From positions 2,011,501 to 2,075,500 of the forward strand of contig NZ_CP084758.1 in NCBI RefSeq assembly GCF_020535565.1: 64,000 bases of DNA, read 5' to 3'. Below are positions 49,049 to 58,212 of this stretch, one piece after another (within the stretch, counting starts at the first letter, position 1; each line of letters opens with the position of its first letter). The stretch is from Shinella sp. XGS7 (lineage in GTDB: Bacteria > Pseudomonadota > Gammaproteobacteria > Burkholderiales > Burkholderiaceae_C). The translations under genes and the position numbers were made by a program. Under the pieces are notes generated by a model, which had not been told where the DNA came from, searched no databases, and was given only the letters and a program-made list of their open reading frames with translations.

Positions 49049-52000
49049 ATGAACAAGACCTGGATTCAGCGCAGCATGCGATGGGGCGTGACAGGCCTGA
49101 CGGCCTTGCTGCTGGGCACTTCGGCCTGGGCCGGCCCGGCAGACCTGGCGGATCGTCCGCTGGGCACCGCAGCCAGCGGCACGCAGGTGCGCAGCAATCT
49201 GATGTTCGTCCTGGATGACTCCGGCTCGATGAACTGGAATTTCCTGCCCGACGACGCCCCGCGCTCGGACATCTGCTTCGGTTCCTCGGACAGCAATCTG
49301 ATCTTCTACGATCCGACCCGCACCTACGACCCGCCGCTCAATTCCGACGGCTCGCCCATGAGCGATGCCAGCTTCACCTCGGCCTGGGACGATGGCTACA
49401 ACCGCGGCTCGGGGATTGTGTACGACCTGAGCCAGAACAACCCCGAGACGCCCACGATCTACGGGGCTTTCAAGAGCCAGACCTCGTCTTACAGCGATAC
49501 GGTGTGCGGCGCGGCCAATTCCTGGTCCTGCAGCCTGCCACGCACCAGCACCAGTGAGAATTTCAATGGCACCGATACGGTGGTGACCGTGGCCAGCTAC
49601 CAGCTGGTGAATGCCCCCGGCAAGACCTGCCGTAACAACTCGACCAATAGCTGCGCCATCCGCGAGACCCTCACCAAGATCACCACGGAGGGGCCACGGG
49701 GCACCTTCCTGTGGGCCAAGCGCAAGGCTGGCGCGTCCCTGGCAAGTTGCGACGCGGCTGATTTCGATCTGGTGCGGGCCTCGCTGTCGACCCTGACCGC
49801 CGCGCAGAAGAAGAATTACGCCAACTGGTTCTCCTACTACCGCACCCGCATGCTGGCCATGCGCGCGGGCGCGGGACGTGCCTTTGCCAAGATCGACGCC
49901 ACGCGCTTTCGCGTGGGCTTCTCCAAGATCAGCGAGTACGCCAACGGCGGTGCCGACAGCAAGGGCTTTCTGAACATCCGCGACTACGACAGCGGCACCC
50001 AGAAGGTCGACTTCTTCAGCCGGCTCTACAACACCTCGGGCACCAGCAACACCCCCTTGCGCCCCGCGCTGGCGCGTGCCGGTCGCTACTACGCGAACAA
50101 GCTGTCCAACCAGAGCGATCCGGTGCAGTACTCCTGCCAGCGCAACTACACCATCCTGTCGACCGACGGCTACTGGAACCAGGACACGGCATCCCCGCTG
50201 AACCTGAGCGGCGGCACGGGCGTGGGCAATCCCGATGCCGGCACCGGCGTCGAGCGCCCCATGCGCGACGAGGCGAACAACGGCGCCGGCCTGAGCAACA
50301 CCCTGGCCGACGTGGCCATGTATTACTACGTCAACGATCTGCGGACCTCGACCCTGGGCAATTGCAGCGGCTCGGTCGCCAACCAGGATGTGTGCGAGAA
50401 CAATGTGCCCAGCGACGGTGCGCGTGACACCAACCCGGCCCAGCACATGACCACCTTCACGCTGGGCCTGGGTCTGAGCGGCACCCTGACCTATGACAAG
50501 AACTACCTGAGTCAGACCACCGGTGACTTCGCGGCCCTGAAGCAGGGCAGCAAGGTTTGGCCCGATCCCATCAACAACAGCGGGGCCGAGCGCATCGACG
50601 ACCTCTGGCATGCCGCGGTCAACGGGCGTGGCAACTACTACAGCGCCAGCAATGCTGCGGAAATGGCCACCAGCCTGGTGGATGCGCTGAGCAAGATCGA
50701 GGCGGCCACCGGCAGCTCGGCCGCCGCGGCCACCAGTTCGCTGACCCCCAGCTCGGGAGACGACTGGATCTTCGTGCCCCTCTACACGACCAAGACCTGG
50801 GACGGCACGGTCAACGCCTTCAAGCTCAATACCGCCACTGGCGAGGTGCTCAATCCCACCCGTCCCATCTGGTCGGCGGCCGAACGCATCAAGGCGCAGC
50901 CTTCGAGAAACATCTACTTCAACAGTGGCGGGCGGCTGGGCGATTTCACCAAGAGCGGTCTGCAGGGTGCGGGTCTGCTGGGCAATTTTGACGGTTTGTG
51001 CACGGCGGGCGCCGAGAAGCTCACGCAATGCGTGAACCTGAGTGCCGATGCCAAGGCCAAGGCCACGGCCGAGAACCTGATCAACTTCCTGCGCGGCAGC
51101 AGCAGCAATGAACTGAGTGCCAGCGTGGAGGCGGATCGCGTGTTCCGCACCCGGACCGGCCCGCTGGGCGACATCGTCAATGGCGCACCGGTCTATGTGA
51201 AGAAGCCGCTGATGAACTATGGCGACGGCTATTCCACGTTTGCCAGCAAGTATGCGAACCGCCAGGCCGTGCTCTACGTGGCGGCCAACGATGGCATGCT
51301 GCACGCGCTCAAGGTGAGCGATGACGATACGGGCGGCCGCGAGCTCTGGGCCTATGTGCCCAGTATGGTCATGTCGAACATGTACCTGCTGGCCGACAGC
51401 GCCTACGAGTCCAAGCATCGCTTTTTTGTGGACGGTGCACCGGTGGTGGCCGATGTCCAGAACGGCACCGAGTGGCGCACCATCCTGGTCGGTGGCCTGG
51501 GCAAGGGGGGCGCGGCTATTACGCGCTGGATGTGACCGAGCCCACCAATCCGCAGCTGCTGTGGGAGTACACCGATAGCGATCTGGGCTACACCTTCGGC
51601 AATCCTGTGATCACGAAGAACAAGGCCGGCAAGTGGATCGTGGCCTTCACCTCGGGCTACAACAATGTGAGTACCGGCACGGGCAAGGGCTATCTGTACG
51701 TGCTGGACGCCATCAGCGGAGCCCGCCTTGACAAGATCGAGGCCAAGACCTCCGGCTCGACCTTTGTGGGGGACACCGCCACCCCCAGCAATCTGGGCAA
51801 GCTCAACGCCTGGATTGACGACCCAGCCCGCAACGTGGCCTCGCGCTTTTATGCCGGGGACATGCTGGGCAATGTCTGGCGCTTTGACTTTGACGACAAC
51901 TACGGCACCAGCGGCAAGGAAGCCACCTTGCTGGGCACGACCGGCAGCGGCCAGCCCATCACCACGCGTCCGGTGGTGAGCGAGATCGTGGACGGTGCTT

Positions 52001-52563
52001 ACCGCTACTCGCTGGTGACGGTGGCCACCGGGCGCTATCTGGGCACCACCGATGTGGGCGACAAGACCGTGCAGTCGGTCTACACCTTCAAGGACCAGCT
52101 GACGGATTCGGGCCTGGGGGCTTTGCGCAGCAACCCGGGCATGGTCAAGCAGACCCTGAAGGCCGATCGCAGCGGACTTGAAAATCCCAAGACGGTGACC
52201 TGGTCCAGTCAGATGGGCTGGTATGTGGACTTGAGCATCACCCCGGGTGAGCGGGTCAATGTGGATGTGGGGCAGCAGCTCAATCAGCTCATCGTGGCCA
52301 GCAATATTCCCACGCCCACGGTCTGCTCGCCGGGCGGTACGTCCTGGCTCTACTTCCTGGAACTCGGCTCGGGCAAGCCCTTGCTGACCTATGCCAACAC
52401 CACCCTGGTGGCAGGTATCACCACCATCCAGACCACCACCGGCAAGCTGGTGACCCTGGTGCAAGGGGTGGACGGCAAGAACACGGCCAAGACGGGGGCG
52501 GACCCCAGCCAGCTGCAGCCCAGCACCCTGCGCCGCACCTCCTGGCGCGAGCTGATGAATTGA
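49049..52563 (+). pseudogene. pilY1: Type IV pilus tip adhesin PilY1, frameshifted at a G-run
   Basis: PilY1 is a pilus tip adhesin and assembly factor. The first frame (49049-51535) has a signal peptide ending AWAG, a von Willebrand-A-like domain with a MIDAS DDSGSMNW, and the start of the C-terminal beta-propeller (YVAANDGMLHAL). At 51505-51510 the gene has six G where the expected GKGGRGYYALDVT needs seven. The frame then ends at 51535, while the rest of the propeller continues in the next frame to 52563 (RELMN). With one G added the protein would have 1171 residues. It may be phase-variable, truly inactivated or a consensus error. Confidence 0.85.
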
Positions 52564-52607
52564 GCGCCGGCTTCGCCTCGCCAGCGCCGGGAGCCCGGTC
52601 GAGTGCC

Positions 52608-53231
52608 ATGGCACGCGGCCGGGCTTTTCAGTGCAGCGTGGTGCTGGCCTTGTGCGGCCATGCCCTGATCCTGGCCAGCGGCCTACGCTGGCAGGCGCAG
52701 CCGGGCGCCACGGAGGCGGCGGCAAGACCTTTGCCGCCCGCCCTGACCGTGAGGATGCAGGTTCGCGCGGCCGAGCCGGGGCAGGCGCCGGTGGCGGCCT
52801 ATCGGATGCTCAGGAGCACCAGTCGTCTGGAGGCGCCGTCCCGGCCCGGCGTTGAGCCTGCGCCCCGCCTGGCGCCGCTGCTGACCCCGCCGGAGGCCCC
52901 GGCCCTGCCCAGTCTGGAGCGCAGCTACGTTCCCCGCGAGCTGCTGAGCCAGGGGCCGGTGGCCCAGGGCGTGGTGCTCTTGCAGTGGCCGCCCCAGGCG
53001 CCCTTGAGCGGCAGCTTCCGCGGGCAGTTGCGTCTCTTCATCGACGAGCAGGGCGTGGTGCGCCGGGTGGAGGCCGCCGACGAGGGCTTGCCGGACCTGC
53101 TCTTCGAAGCCGCCCGTCTGGCGTTTCAGGACACGCGTTTCAGCCCCGGCGAGCTGCAGGGCCAGGTCGTGCGTTCGGTGATACGGGTGGAGGTCAGTTT
53201 CGAGAACGGGCCCCTGAATATGACACCGTGA
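52608..53231 (+). CDS. TonB C-terminal-like protein after pilY1
   Basis: The 207-residue protein has an N-terminal hydrophobic segment (CSVVLALCGHALILASGL), a Pro/Ala-rich linker, and a C-terminal domain (about 145-200) with GQLRLFIDEQGVVRRVEAA and a final VRSVIRVEVSFE that resembles a TonB C-terminal fold. A TTG at 52560 overlapping the pilY1 stop is an alternative start. It would be anchored in the inner membrane with its domain in the periplasm. No ExbB/ExbD partner or TonB box receptor is nearby. Function in pilus biology is unproven. Confidence 0.6.
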   Translation: MARGRAFQCSVVLALCGHALILASGLRWQAQPGATEAAARPLPPALTVRMQVRAAEPGQAPVAAYRMLRSTSRLEAPSRPGVEPAPRLAPLLTPPEAPALPSLERSYVPRELLSQGPVAQGVVLLQWPPQAPLSGSFRGQLRLFIDEQGVVRRVEAADEGLPDLLFEAARLAFQDTRFSPGELQGQVVRSVIRVEVSFENGPLNMTP

Positions 53232-53335
53232 AGGTCAGCTGAAGCGACCTCGCGCGAGCGCCGCACGCCCGCTCGGTGTTTCCCCTATGATGTGGCTTTC
53301 GGATCGAGGGTCGAGGCCCTTCATCGCAAAGGCTT

Positions 53336-54190
53336 ATGGCCCCACCGATAGTTTCCACCACCCCATCTTCTCCCACCCCGCCCCTGGTCGAGTTGCGCGA
53401 TGTCAGCTGCGGCTACGGTGATCGCCTGATTCTCGAGGGCGTGAACCTGAGCCTGCCGCGCGGCAAGGTGCTGGCCCTGATCGGTCCGTCCGGCTGCGGC
53501 AAGACCACGGTGCTGCGCCTGCTGGGGCGTCAGCTCAAGCCGGTGCGGGGGCAGGTGTTGTTCGACGGTCAGAATCTGGCCGGCCTGGATCAGGCCGGCC
53601 TGTACGCCGTGCGCCGCCGCATGGGCATGCTGTTCCAGTTCGGGGCCCTGTTCACCGATCTCTCGGTGTATGAAAACGTGGCCTTCCCGCTGCGCGAGCA
53701 TACCGATCTGCCCGAGGCCATGATCCGCGACCTGGTGCTGATGAAGCTCAATGCCGTGGGCCTGCGCGGCGCGCGCGACCTGATGCCCTCCGAGGTTTCG
53801 GGCGGCATGGCGCGGCGGGTGGCCCTGGCCCGCGCCATCGCGCTGGACCCGGATCTGGTGCTGTATGACGAGCCCTTCGCGGGCCTGGACCCGATCTCGC
53901 TGGGCGTGGCCGCCCGCCTGATCCGCGACCTGAACGACGCCCTGGGCCTGACCAGCATCATCGTTTCGCATGATCTGCATGAGACCTTCGCGATTGCCGA
54001 CCAGGTGGCCATGATTGCCAATGGCCGCGTGGTGGCCCAGGGCACGCCCGAGGAACTGCGCCACAGCAGCGACCCGCTGGTGCAGCAGTTCGTGGGGGCT
54101 CAGGCCGATGGTCCGGTGCGCTTCCACCAGCCGGCCCTGCCGGTGGGCGAAGATTTTGGACTCAAGGCTGCCGCCAGGGAGGCCGCATGA
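53336..54190 (+). CDS. mlaF: Mla phospholipid transport ATPase MlaF
   Basis: MlaF is the ATPase of the MlaFEDB inner-membrane complex, which maintains outer-membrane lipid asymmetry. The 284-residue protein has Walker [10 protein letters not shown], the Q-loop MLFQFGALF, signature [14 protein letters not shown], Walker [14 protein letters not shown] and switch IIVSHDLHE. It overlaps mlaE by 4 bases and heads the operon. Confidence 0.95.
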   Translation: MAPPIVSTTPSSPTPPLVELRDVSCGYGDRLILEGVNLSLPRGKVLALIGPSGCGKTTVLRLLGRQLKPVRGQVLFDGQNLAGLDQAGLYAVRRRMGMLFQFGALFTDLSVYENVAFPLREHTDLPEAMIRDLVLMKLNAVGLRGARDLMPSEVSGGMARRVALARAIALDPDLVLYDEPFAGLDPISLGVAARLIRDLNDALGLTSIIVSHDLHETFAIADQVAMIANGRVVAQGTPEELRHSSDPLVQQFVGAQADGPVRFHQPALPVGEDFGLKAAAREAA

Positions 54191-54972
54191 GCGCCGTCGC
54201 CCTGCTGGCCCGGGTGGGGCGCGCCCTGCGCCTGGAACTGGCCGATATCGGCGCCGGCGCGCGCCTTTTCGCGCAGATCCTGGCGCGCAGCGGTCAGGCC
54301 CTGATGCGCTTCGGCCTGGTGCGCGAGCAAGTCTTCTTCCTGGGCAACCGCTCCCTGTCCATCATCGGAGTCTCGGGCTTGTTCGTGGGCTTTGTGCTGG
54401 CCCTGCAGGGCTACTACACCCTGCAGCGCTACGGCTCGGCCGAGGCCGTGGGCCTGCTGGTGGCCCTGAGCCTGGTGCGCGAGCTGGGGCCGGTGGTCAC
54501 GGCCCTGCTGTTCGCCGGCCGGGCCGGGACCTCGCTGACCGCCGAGATCGGCCTGATGAAGGCCGGCGAGCAGCTCACCGCCATGGAGATGATGGCGGTG
54601 GACCCCATTCGCCGCGTGCTGGCGCCGCGCTTCTGGGGTGGCGTGATCGCCATGCCATTGCTGGCGGCCGTGTTCTCTGCCGTGGGCGTGATCGGGGGCT
54701 GGCTGGTGGGCGTGGTGCTGATCGGCATCGACCCCGGTGCCTTCTGGTCCCAGATGCAGGGCGGGGTGGATGTGTTTGCCGACGTGGGCAATGGCGTGAT
54801 CAAGAGCCTGGTGTTCGGCATCACGGTCAGCTTTGTGGCCCTGCTGCAAGGCTATGCCTGCAAGCCCACGCCCGAAGGCGTGTCGCAGGCGACCACGCGG
54901 ACCGTGGTGCTGGCTTCGCTGGCGGTGCTGGGGCTGGACTTCGTCCTGACCGCCATGATGTTTTCGATTTGA
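54187..54972 (+). CDS. mlaE: Mla permease MlaE
   Basis: MlaE is the membrane-spanning permease of the complex. The 261-residue protein has the MlaE family landmarks [51 protein letters not shown] and [19 protein letters not shown], with about five membrane segments. It lies between mlaF and mlaD. Confidence 0.95.
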   Translation: MSAVALLARVGRALRLELADIGAGARLFAQILARSGQALMRFGLVREQVFFLGNRSLSIIGVSGLFVGFVLALQGYYTLQRYGSAEAVGLLVALSLVRELGPVVTALLFAGRAGTSLTAEIGLMKAGEQLTAMEMMAVDPIRRVLAPRFWGGVIAMPLLAAVFSAVGVIGGWLVGVVLIGIDPGAFWSQMQGGVDVFADVGNGVIKSLVFGITVSFVALLQGYACKPTPEGVSQATTRTVVLASLAVLGLDFVLTAMMFSI

Positions 54973-54985
54973 GGGAGATGAGACG

Positions 54986-55465
54986 ATGCAATCTCGTCAC
55001 GATGCATGGGTGGGCTTCTTCGTGCTGCTGGGCGGCGCGGCCCTGCTGTTCCTGGCCCTGAAGGCCGGCAATCTGCTGAGCCTGAACTTCGACGAGACCT
55101 ACCAGGTCTCGGCCAAGTTCGACAATATCGGCGGCCTCAAGCCGCGTGCCGCGGTGAAGAGCGCGGGCGTGGTGGTGGGCCGGGTGGAGTCCATCGGCTT
55201 TGACGACAAGACCTTTCAGGCCAAGGTCGTGCTGAATCTGCACAAGAATGTGGCTTTCCCCAAGGACAGCTCGGCCAAGATCCTGACCTCGGGCCTGCTG
55301 GGCGAGCAGTACATCGGCCTGGAGCCGGGCGCGGACGAGAAGAACCTCGTAGCCGGCGACAGCATCAAGCTCACCCAGTCGGCCGTGGTGCTGGAAAACC
55401 TGATCGGCCAGTTCATCAACAGCAAGGCGGCGGATATGGGCAGCGGCAGCGGAGAGAAGAAGTGA
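54986..55465 (+). CDS. mlaD: Mla MCE-domain protein MlaD
   Basis: MlaD forms a hexameric lipid-carrying ring in the periplasm. The 159-residue protein has an N-terminal membrane anchor (GFFVLLGGAALLFLALKAG) and one MCE domain with AKFDNIGGLKPRAAVKSAGVVVG and GLLGEQYIGLEPG. The stop overlaps the mlaA GTG start. Confidence 0.95.
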   Translation: MQSRHDAWVGFFVLLGGAALLFLALKAGNLLSLNFDETYQVSAKFDNIGGLKPRAAVKSAGVVVGRVESIGFDDKTFQAKVVLNLHKNVAFPKDSSAKILTSGLLGEQYIGLEPGADEKNLVAGDSIKLTQSAVVLENLIGQFINSKAADMGSGSGEKK

Positions 55466-56244
55466 GCGGCGAAGGCGGCAGAGGCCGCGCTTTACCGGGG
55501 CGTCTGCGCGGGCTGCTGCTGGTGGCCCTGGTGCTGGGCCTGAGTGCCTGTGCCAGCACCAACCCGCCCGCGAGCACGGCCACGCACAAGCATGACCCCT
55601 GGGAAAGTTGGAACCGCAAGGTCTTCAACTTCAACGAGAAGGTGGACGAGGCGGTGCTCAAGCCCGTGGCCACGGCCTATAGCGAGGTCGTGCCCTCGCC
55701 GGTGCGCCAGGGCGTGGACAATTTCTTCGGCAATGTGGGCGACGCCTGGTCGGCCGTGAACCTCTTCCTGCAGGGCCGCTTCAAGCTGGGCGTGCAGCAG
55801 ACCATGCGCGTGGCCGTGAACTCCACCCTGGGTTTCGCCGGTCTGCTCGACATCTCGACCGAGGCCGGCCTGGAGCGTCATAGCGAGGACCTGGGCAAGA
55901 CTTTCGGCCGCTGGGGCACGGGTACCGGCTCTTACATCGTCTGGCCGCTGCTCGGCCCCTCGACGGTGCGCGACTCCTTTGCGCTGCCCTTCGACCGCCT
56001 GGCCAGTCCGGCTCTGCTGCTGGATGGCGGCGACAAGCAGTTCGCCATCATCACCCTGCAGACCATCAATGCGCGCTCCAACTTCCTGCGCGCCGGCGAG
56101 ATGCTCGACGGCATTGCGCTGGACAAGTACACCTTCATCCGTGATGCCTACCTCACCAAGCGCCGCACCATCGAGGAAGACGAAGAGGATGACTACGAGG
56201 TGCTGACCCCCGAGCCGCCGGTCAACCCCCAGGCCGACCGGTGA
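55462..56244 (+). CDS. mlaA: Outer-membrane lipoprotein MlaA (VacJ)
   Basis: MlaA removes misplaced phospholipids from the outer leaflet. It uses a GTG start at 55462 overlapping the mlaD stop. The 260-residue protein has a lipobox LSACAS (Cys near residue 30), then DPWESWNRKVFNFN, and the VacJ motifs RFKLGVQQTMRVAVNST, GLLDISTEAGL and the glycine-rich WGTGTGSYIVWPLLGPS. In E. coli mlaA is unlinked; here it is in the mla operon. Confidence 0.95.
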   Translation: MSGEGGRGRALPGRLRGLLLVALVLGLSACASTNPPASTATHKHDPWESWNRKVFNFNEKVDEAVLKPVATAYSEVVPSPVRQGVDNFFGNVGDAWSAVNLFLQGRFKLGVQQTMRVAVNSTLGFAGLLDISTEAGLERHSEDLGKTFGRWGTGTGSYIVWPLLGPSTVRDSFALPFDRLASPALLLDGGDKQFAIITLQTINARSNFLRAGEMLDGIALDKYTFIRDAYLTKRRTIEEDEEDDYEVLTPEPPVNPQADR

Positions 56245-56321
56245 ACCCCGCGGCGCCCTCGTGCGTTGTGGCCTGGAGCGGTGGCGCCAAGGCCCCACTC
56301 CAATCCCAAGAAAGGAACTCC

Positions 56322-56975
56322 ATGTTCGCAAACAAACGAACCCTGCTGCGCGGCGTGCTGGCCCTGGGCCTGGTCGCCCTGAACTCCCTGCCGCTGGCCG
56401 TCCACGCGGCCGATGCCAGCGCGCCCGACACCCTGATCCGCCAGCTCTCGCTGGAGACCATCGAGACCGTCAAGTCCGACAAGGCCATCCAGGGCGGCGA
56501 TGTGCAGAAGATCGTGCAGCTGGTCGACTCCAAGGTCATGCCCCATGTGAATTTCCAGCGCATGACCGCCTCGGCCGTGGGCCGCTACTGGCGCCAGGCC
56601 AGCCCTGACCAGCAAAAGCGCCTGCAGGAAGAGTTCAAGGCCCTGCTGATGCGCACCTATGCCGGTGCCCTGACCCAGGTGAAGGAGCAGACCGTGGCGC
56701 TCAAGCCCCTGCGCGCCTCGCCCGACGATACCGAGGTGGTGGTGCGCACCGAGGTGCGTGGCAAGGGTGACCCCATCCAGCTGGACTACCGTCTGGAGAA
56801 GTCGGGCAACGTCTGGAAGATCTACGACGTCAATGTGCTGGGCATCTGGCTGGCGGACCAGTACCGCAACAGCTTTGCCCAGGAGATTGGTGCCAACGGT
56901 ATCGACGGCCTGATCAAGGCCCTGGCCGACCGCAATGCCAAGGCTGGCGGTGCCGCGGCGGCGGGCAAGTCCTGA
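56322..56975 (+). CDS. mlaC: Periplasmic phospholipid-binding protein MlaC
   Basis: MlaC shuttles phospholipid between MlaA and MlaD. The ATG at 56322 follows AAAGGA and gives 217 residues with a signal peptide ending AVHAAD; the longer frame from 56241 lacks a site. It shows the MlaC/Ttg2 pattern VMPHVNFQRMTASAVGRYWR and a C-terminal KIYDVNVLGIWLADQYRNSF. Confidence 0.94.
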   Translation: MFANKRTLLRGVLALGLVALNSLPLAVHAADASAPDTLIRQLSLETIETVKSDKAIQGGDVQKIVQLVDSKVMPHVNFQRMTASAVGRYWRQASPDQQKRLQEEFKALLMRTYAGALTQVKEQTVALKPLRASPDDTEVVVRTEVRGKGDPIQLDYRLEKSGNVWKIYDVNVLGIWLADQYRNSFAQEIGANGIDGLIKALADRNAKAGGAAAAGKS

Positions 56976-56982
56976 CCCTGTG

Positions 56983-57312
56983 ATGCCGGACACCATGCTG
57001 AAGCTGCCTGCCAGCATCCGGCTGAGCGAGGCCAGCGGCCTGTGGCGGGCCCTGGAGGCCGGCTTGCGCGCCGAGGCGGCCCAGGTGCGCAATGCCGCGG
57101 GTGCAAGCCTGCGGCTCAATGCCGCCGAGCTGCATGATTTCGACTCCGCCGCCCTGACCCTGCTGCTGCAGGCCTCTCGCCTTTGTGGCCAGCAGGGCCT
57201 GCAGCTGGAGGTGCATGGCGCACCGCCCAAGCTGCAGGAGCTGGCTCGCGTCTATGGCGTGGCCGAGCTGCTCTGGCCGGTATCGGCCCAGACCGCACGA
57301 GAAGCCGCCTGA
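56983..57312 (+). CDS. mlaB: STAS-domain protein MlaB
   Basis: MlaB is the small cytoplasmic STAS protein that stabilises MlaF. The 109-residue sequence has a STAS pattern: LNAAELHDFDSAALTLLLQA carries the conserved DSAAL turn. Starts at 56983 or 56995 are possible. The downstream terminator overlaps its last codons and stop. Confidence 0.85.
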   Translation: MPDTMLKLPASIRLSEASGLWRALEAGLRAEAAQVRNAAGASLRLNAAELHDFDSAALTLLLQASRLCGQQGLQLEVHGAPPKLQELARVYGVAELLWPVSAQTAREAA

Positions 57313-57325
57313 GGGCGGCTTTTTT
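57302..57325 (+). terminator. Terminator overlapping the mlaB stop codon
   Basis: Perfect 8-base arms (57302-57309 and 57314-57321) enclose the stop codon in the loop and are followed by a T-run. The left arm is coding sequence, so ribosomes finishing mlaB cover it. Confidence 0.88.
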
Positions 57326-57342
57326 GTGCCCCTGGCGGGGGC

Positions 57343-58212
57343 TCAGCTGGCGTAGCGCTTGCTGCGCAGATTGCGCTTGATCTCCTGCAGCAGCGGACGC
57401 AGCTTCTGCTGGCCCAGTTGCAGGGCCACGCCCGTGGTCAGGATATCCACTGCGATCAGGTGCAGCAGGCGCGAAACCATGGGGCTGTAGCGGTCGAAGT
57501 CCTCGGGGTGGTCTACGGCCAGCAAGACCTGGCCCGGCGCCTGGCCCATGGCGGCCAGGGGTGAGCCGCTGGCGGTGATGATGATGGTGGTGGCGCCCTT
57601 CTTGCGCGCGATCTCGGCCGCATCCATCAGGTCGCGGCTGCGGCCCGAATTGCTGATGACGACGGCGCAGTCGCCCGGACCCAGCATGGTGGCGCTCATC
57701 AGCTGCACATGGCCGTCGCTGCAGGCGATGGTGTTCACGCCCAGGCGGAAGAACTTGTGCTGGGCGTCCTGGGCCACGATGCCCGAGTTGCCCACGCCGT
57801 AGAACTCGATGCGCTTGCCGTTGCGTCCGGCCTCGGTCAGGGCACCAATGGCGCGCTCGAAGGCATGGCTGGCCGCGTCGTTGCGGTAGTGCAGCAGGGC
57901 GGCCACGGCGTTGTCCACCACCTTGACGATCAGATCGCCGGGCTTGTCGTCCTCGTCCACCGCGCGGTGCACAAAGGGCACGCCTTCATTGACGCTGCCG
58001 GCCAGCTTGAGCTTGAAATCCGCCAGGCCGTCGTAGCCCACCGAGCGGCAGAAGCGCACCACCGTGGGCTTGGACACATGAGCCCGGTCTGCCAGCTCGC
58101 TGACCGGCAGATTGGCGAAAGCCCGGGCATCCACCAGCAGCAGCTTGGCCACCCGCTGCTCGGCCGGGGGCAGGGCCGGCAGGGCCGCCTTGATTCTCTC
58201 GAGCATGCTCAT
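57343..58212 (-). CDS. hexR: HexR-type transcriptional regulator (RpiR family)
   Basis: HexR represses central carbon genes and responds to 2-keto-3-deoxy-6-phosphogluconate. The 289-residue protein has an N-terminal RpiR HTH domain (LADRAHVSKPTVVRFCRSVGY) and a C-terminal SIS sugar-phosphate domain (RIEFYGVGNSGIVAQD and CAVVISNSGRSRDL). It overlaps the zwf stop by one base (TAATG), so it is cotranscribed with zwf, and a matching operator lies upstream of zwf. Confidence 0.92.
   Translation of the reverse strand: MSMLERIKAALPALPPAEQRVAKLLLVDARAFANLPVSELADRAHVSKPTVVRFCRSVGYDGLADFKLKLAGSVNEGVPFVHRAVDEDDKPGDLIVKVVDNAVAALLHYRNDAASHAFERAIGALTEAGRNGKRIEFYGVGNSGIVAQDAQHKFFRLGVNTIACSDGHVQLMSATMLGPGDCAVVISNSGRSRDLMDAAEIARKKGATTIIITASGSPLAAMGQAPGQVLLAVDHPEDFDRYSPMVSRLLHLIAVDILTTGVALQLGQQKLRPLLQEIKRNLRSKRYAS

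Noticed and set aside
48173-51418. 1081-codon antisense frame across pilX and pilY1
   Set aside because: Composition and position show it to be a shadow of the minor pilin genes; no start signal or family motif.
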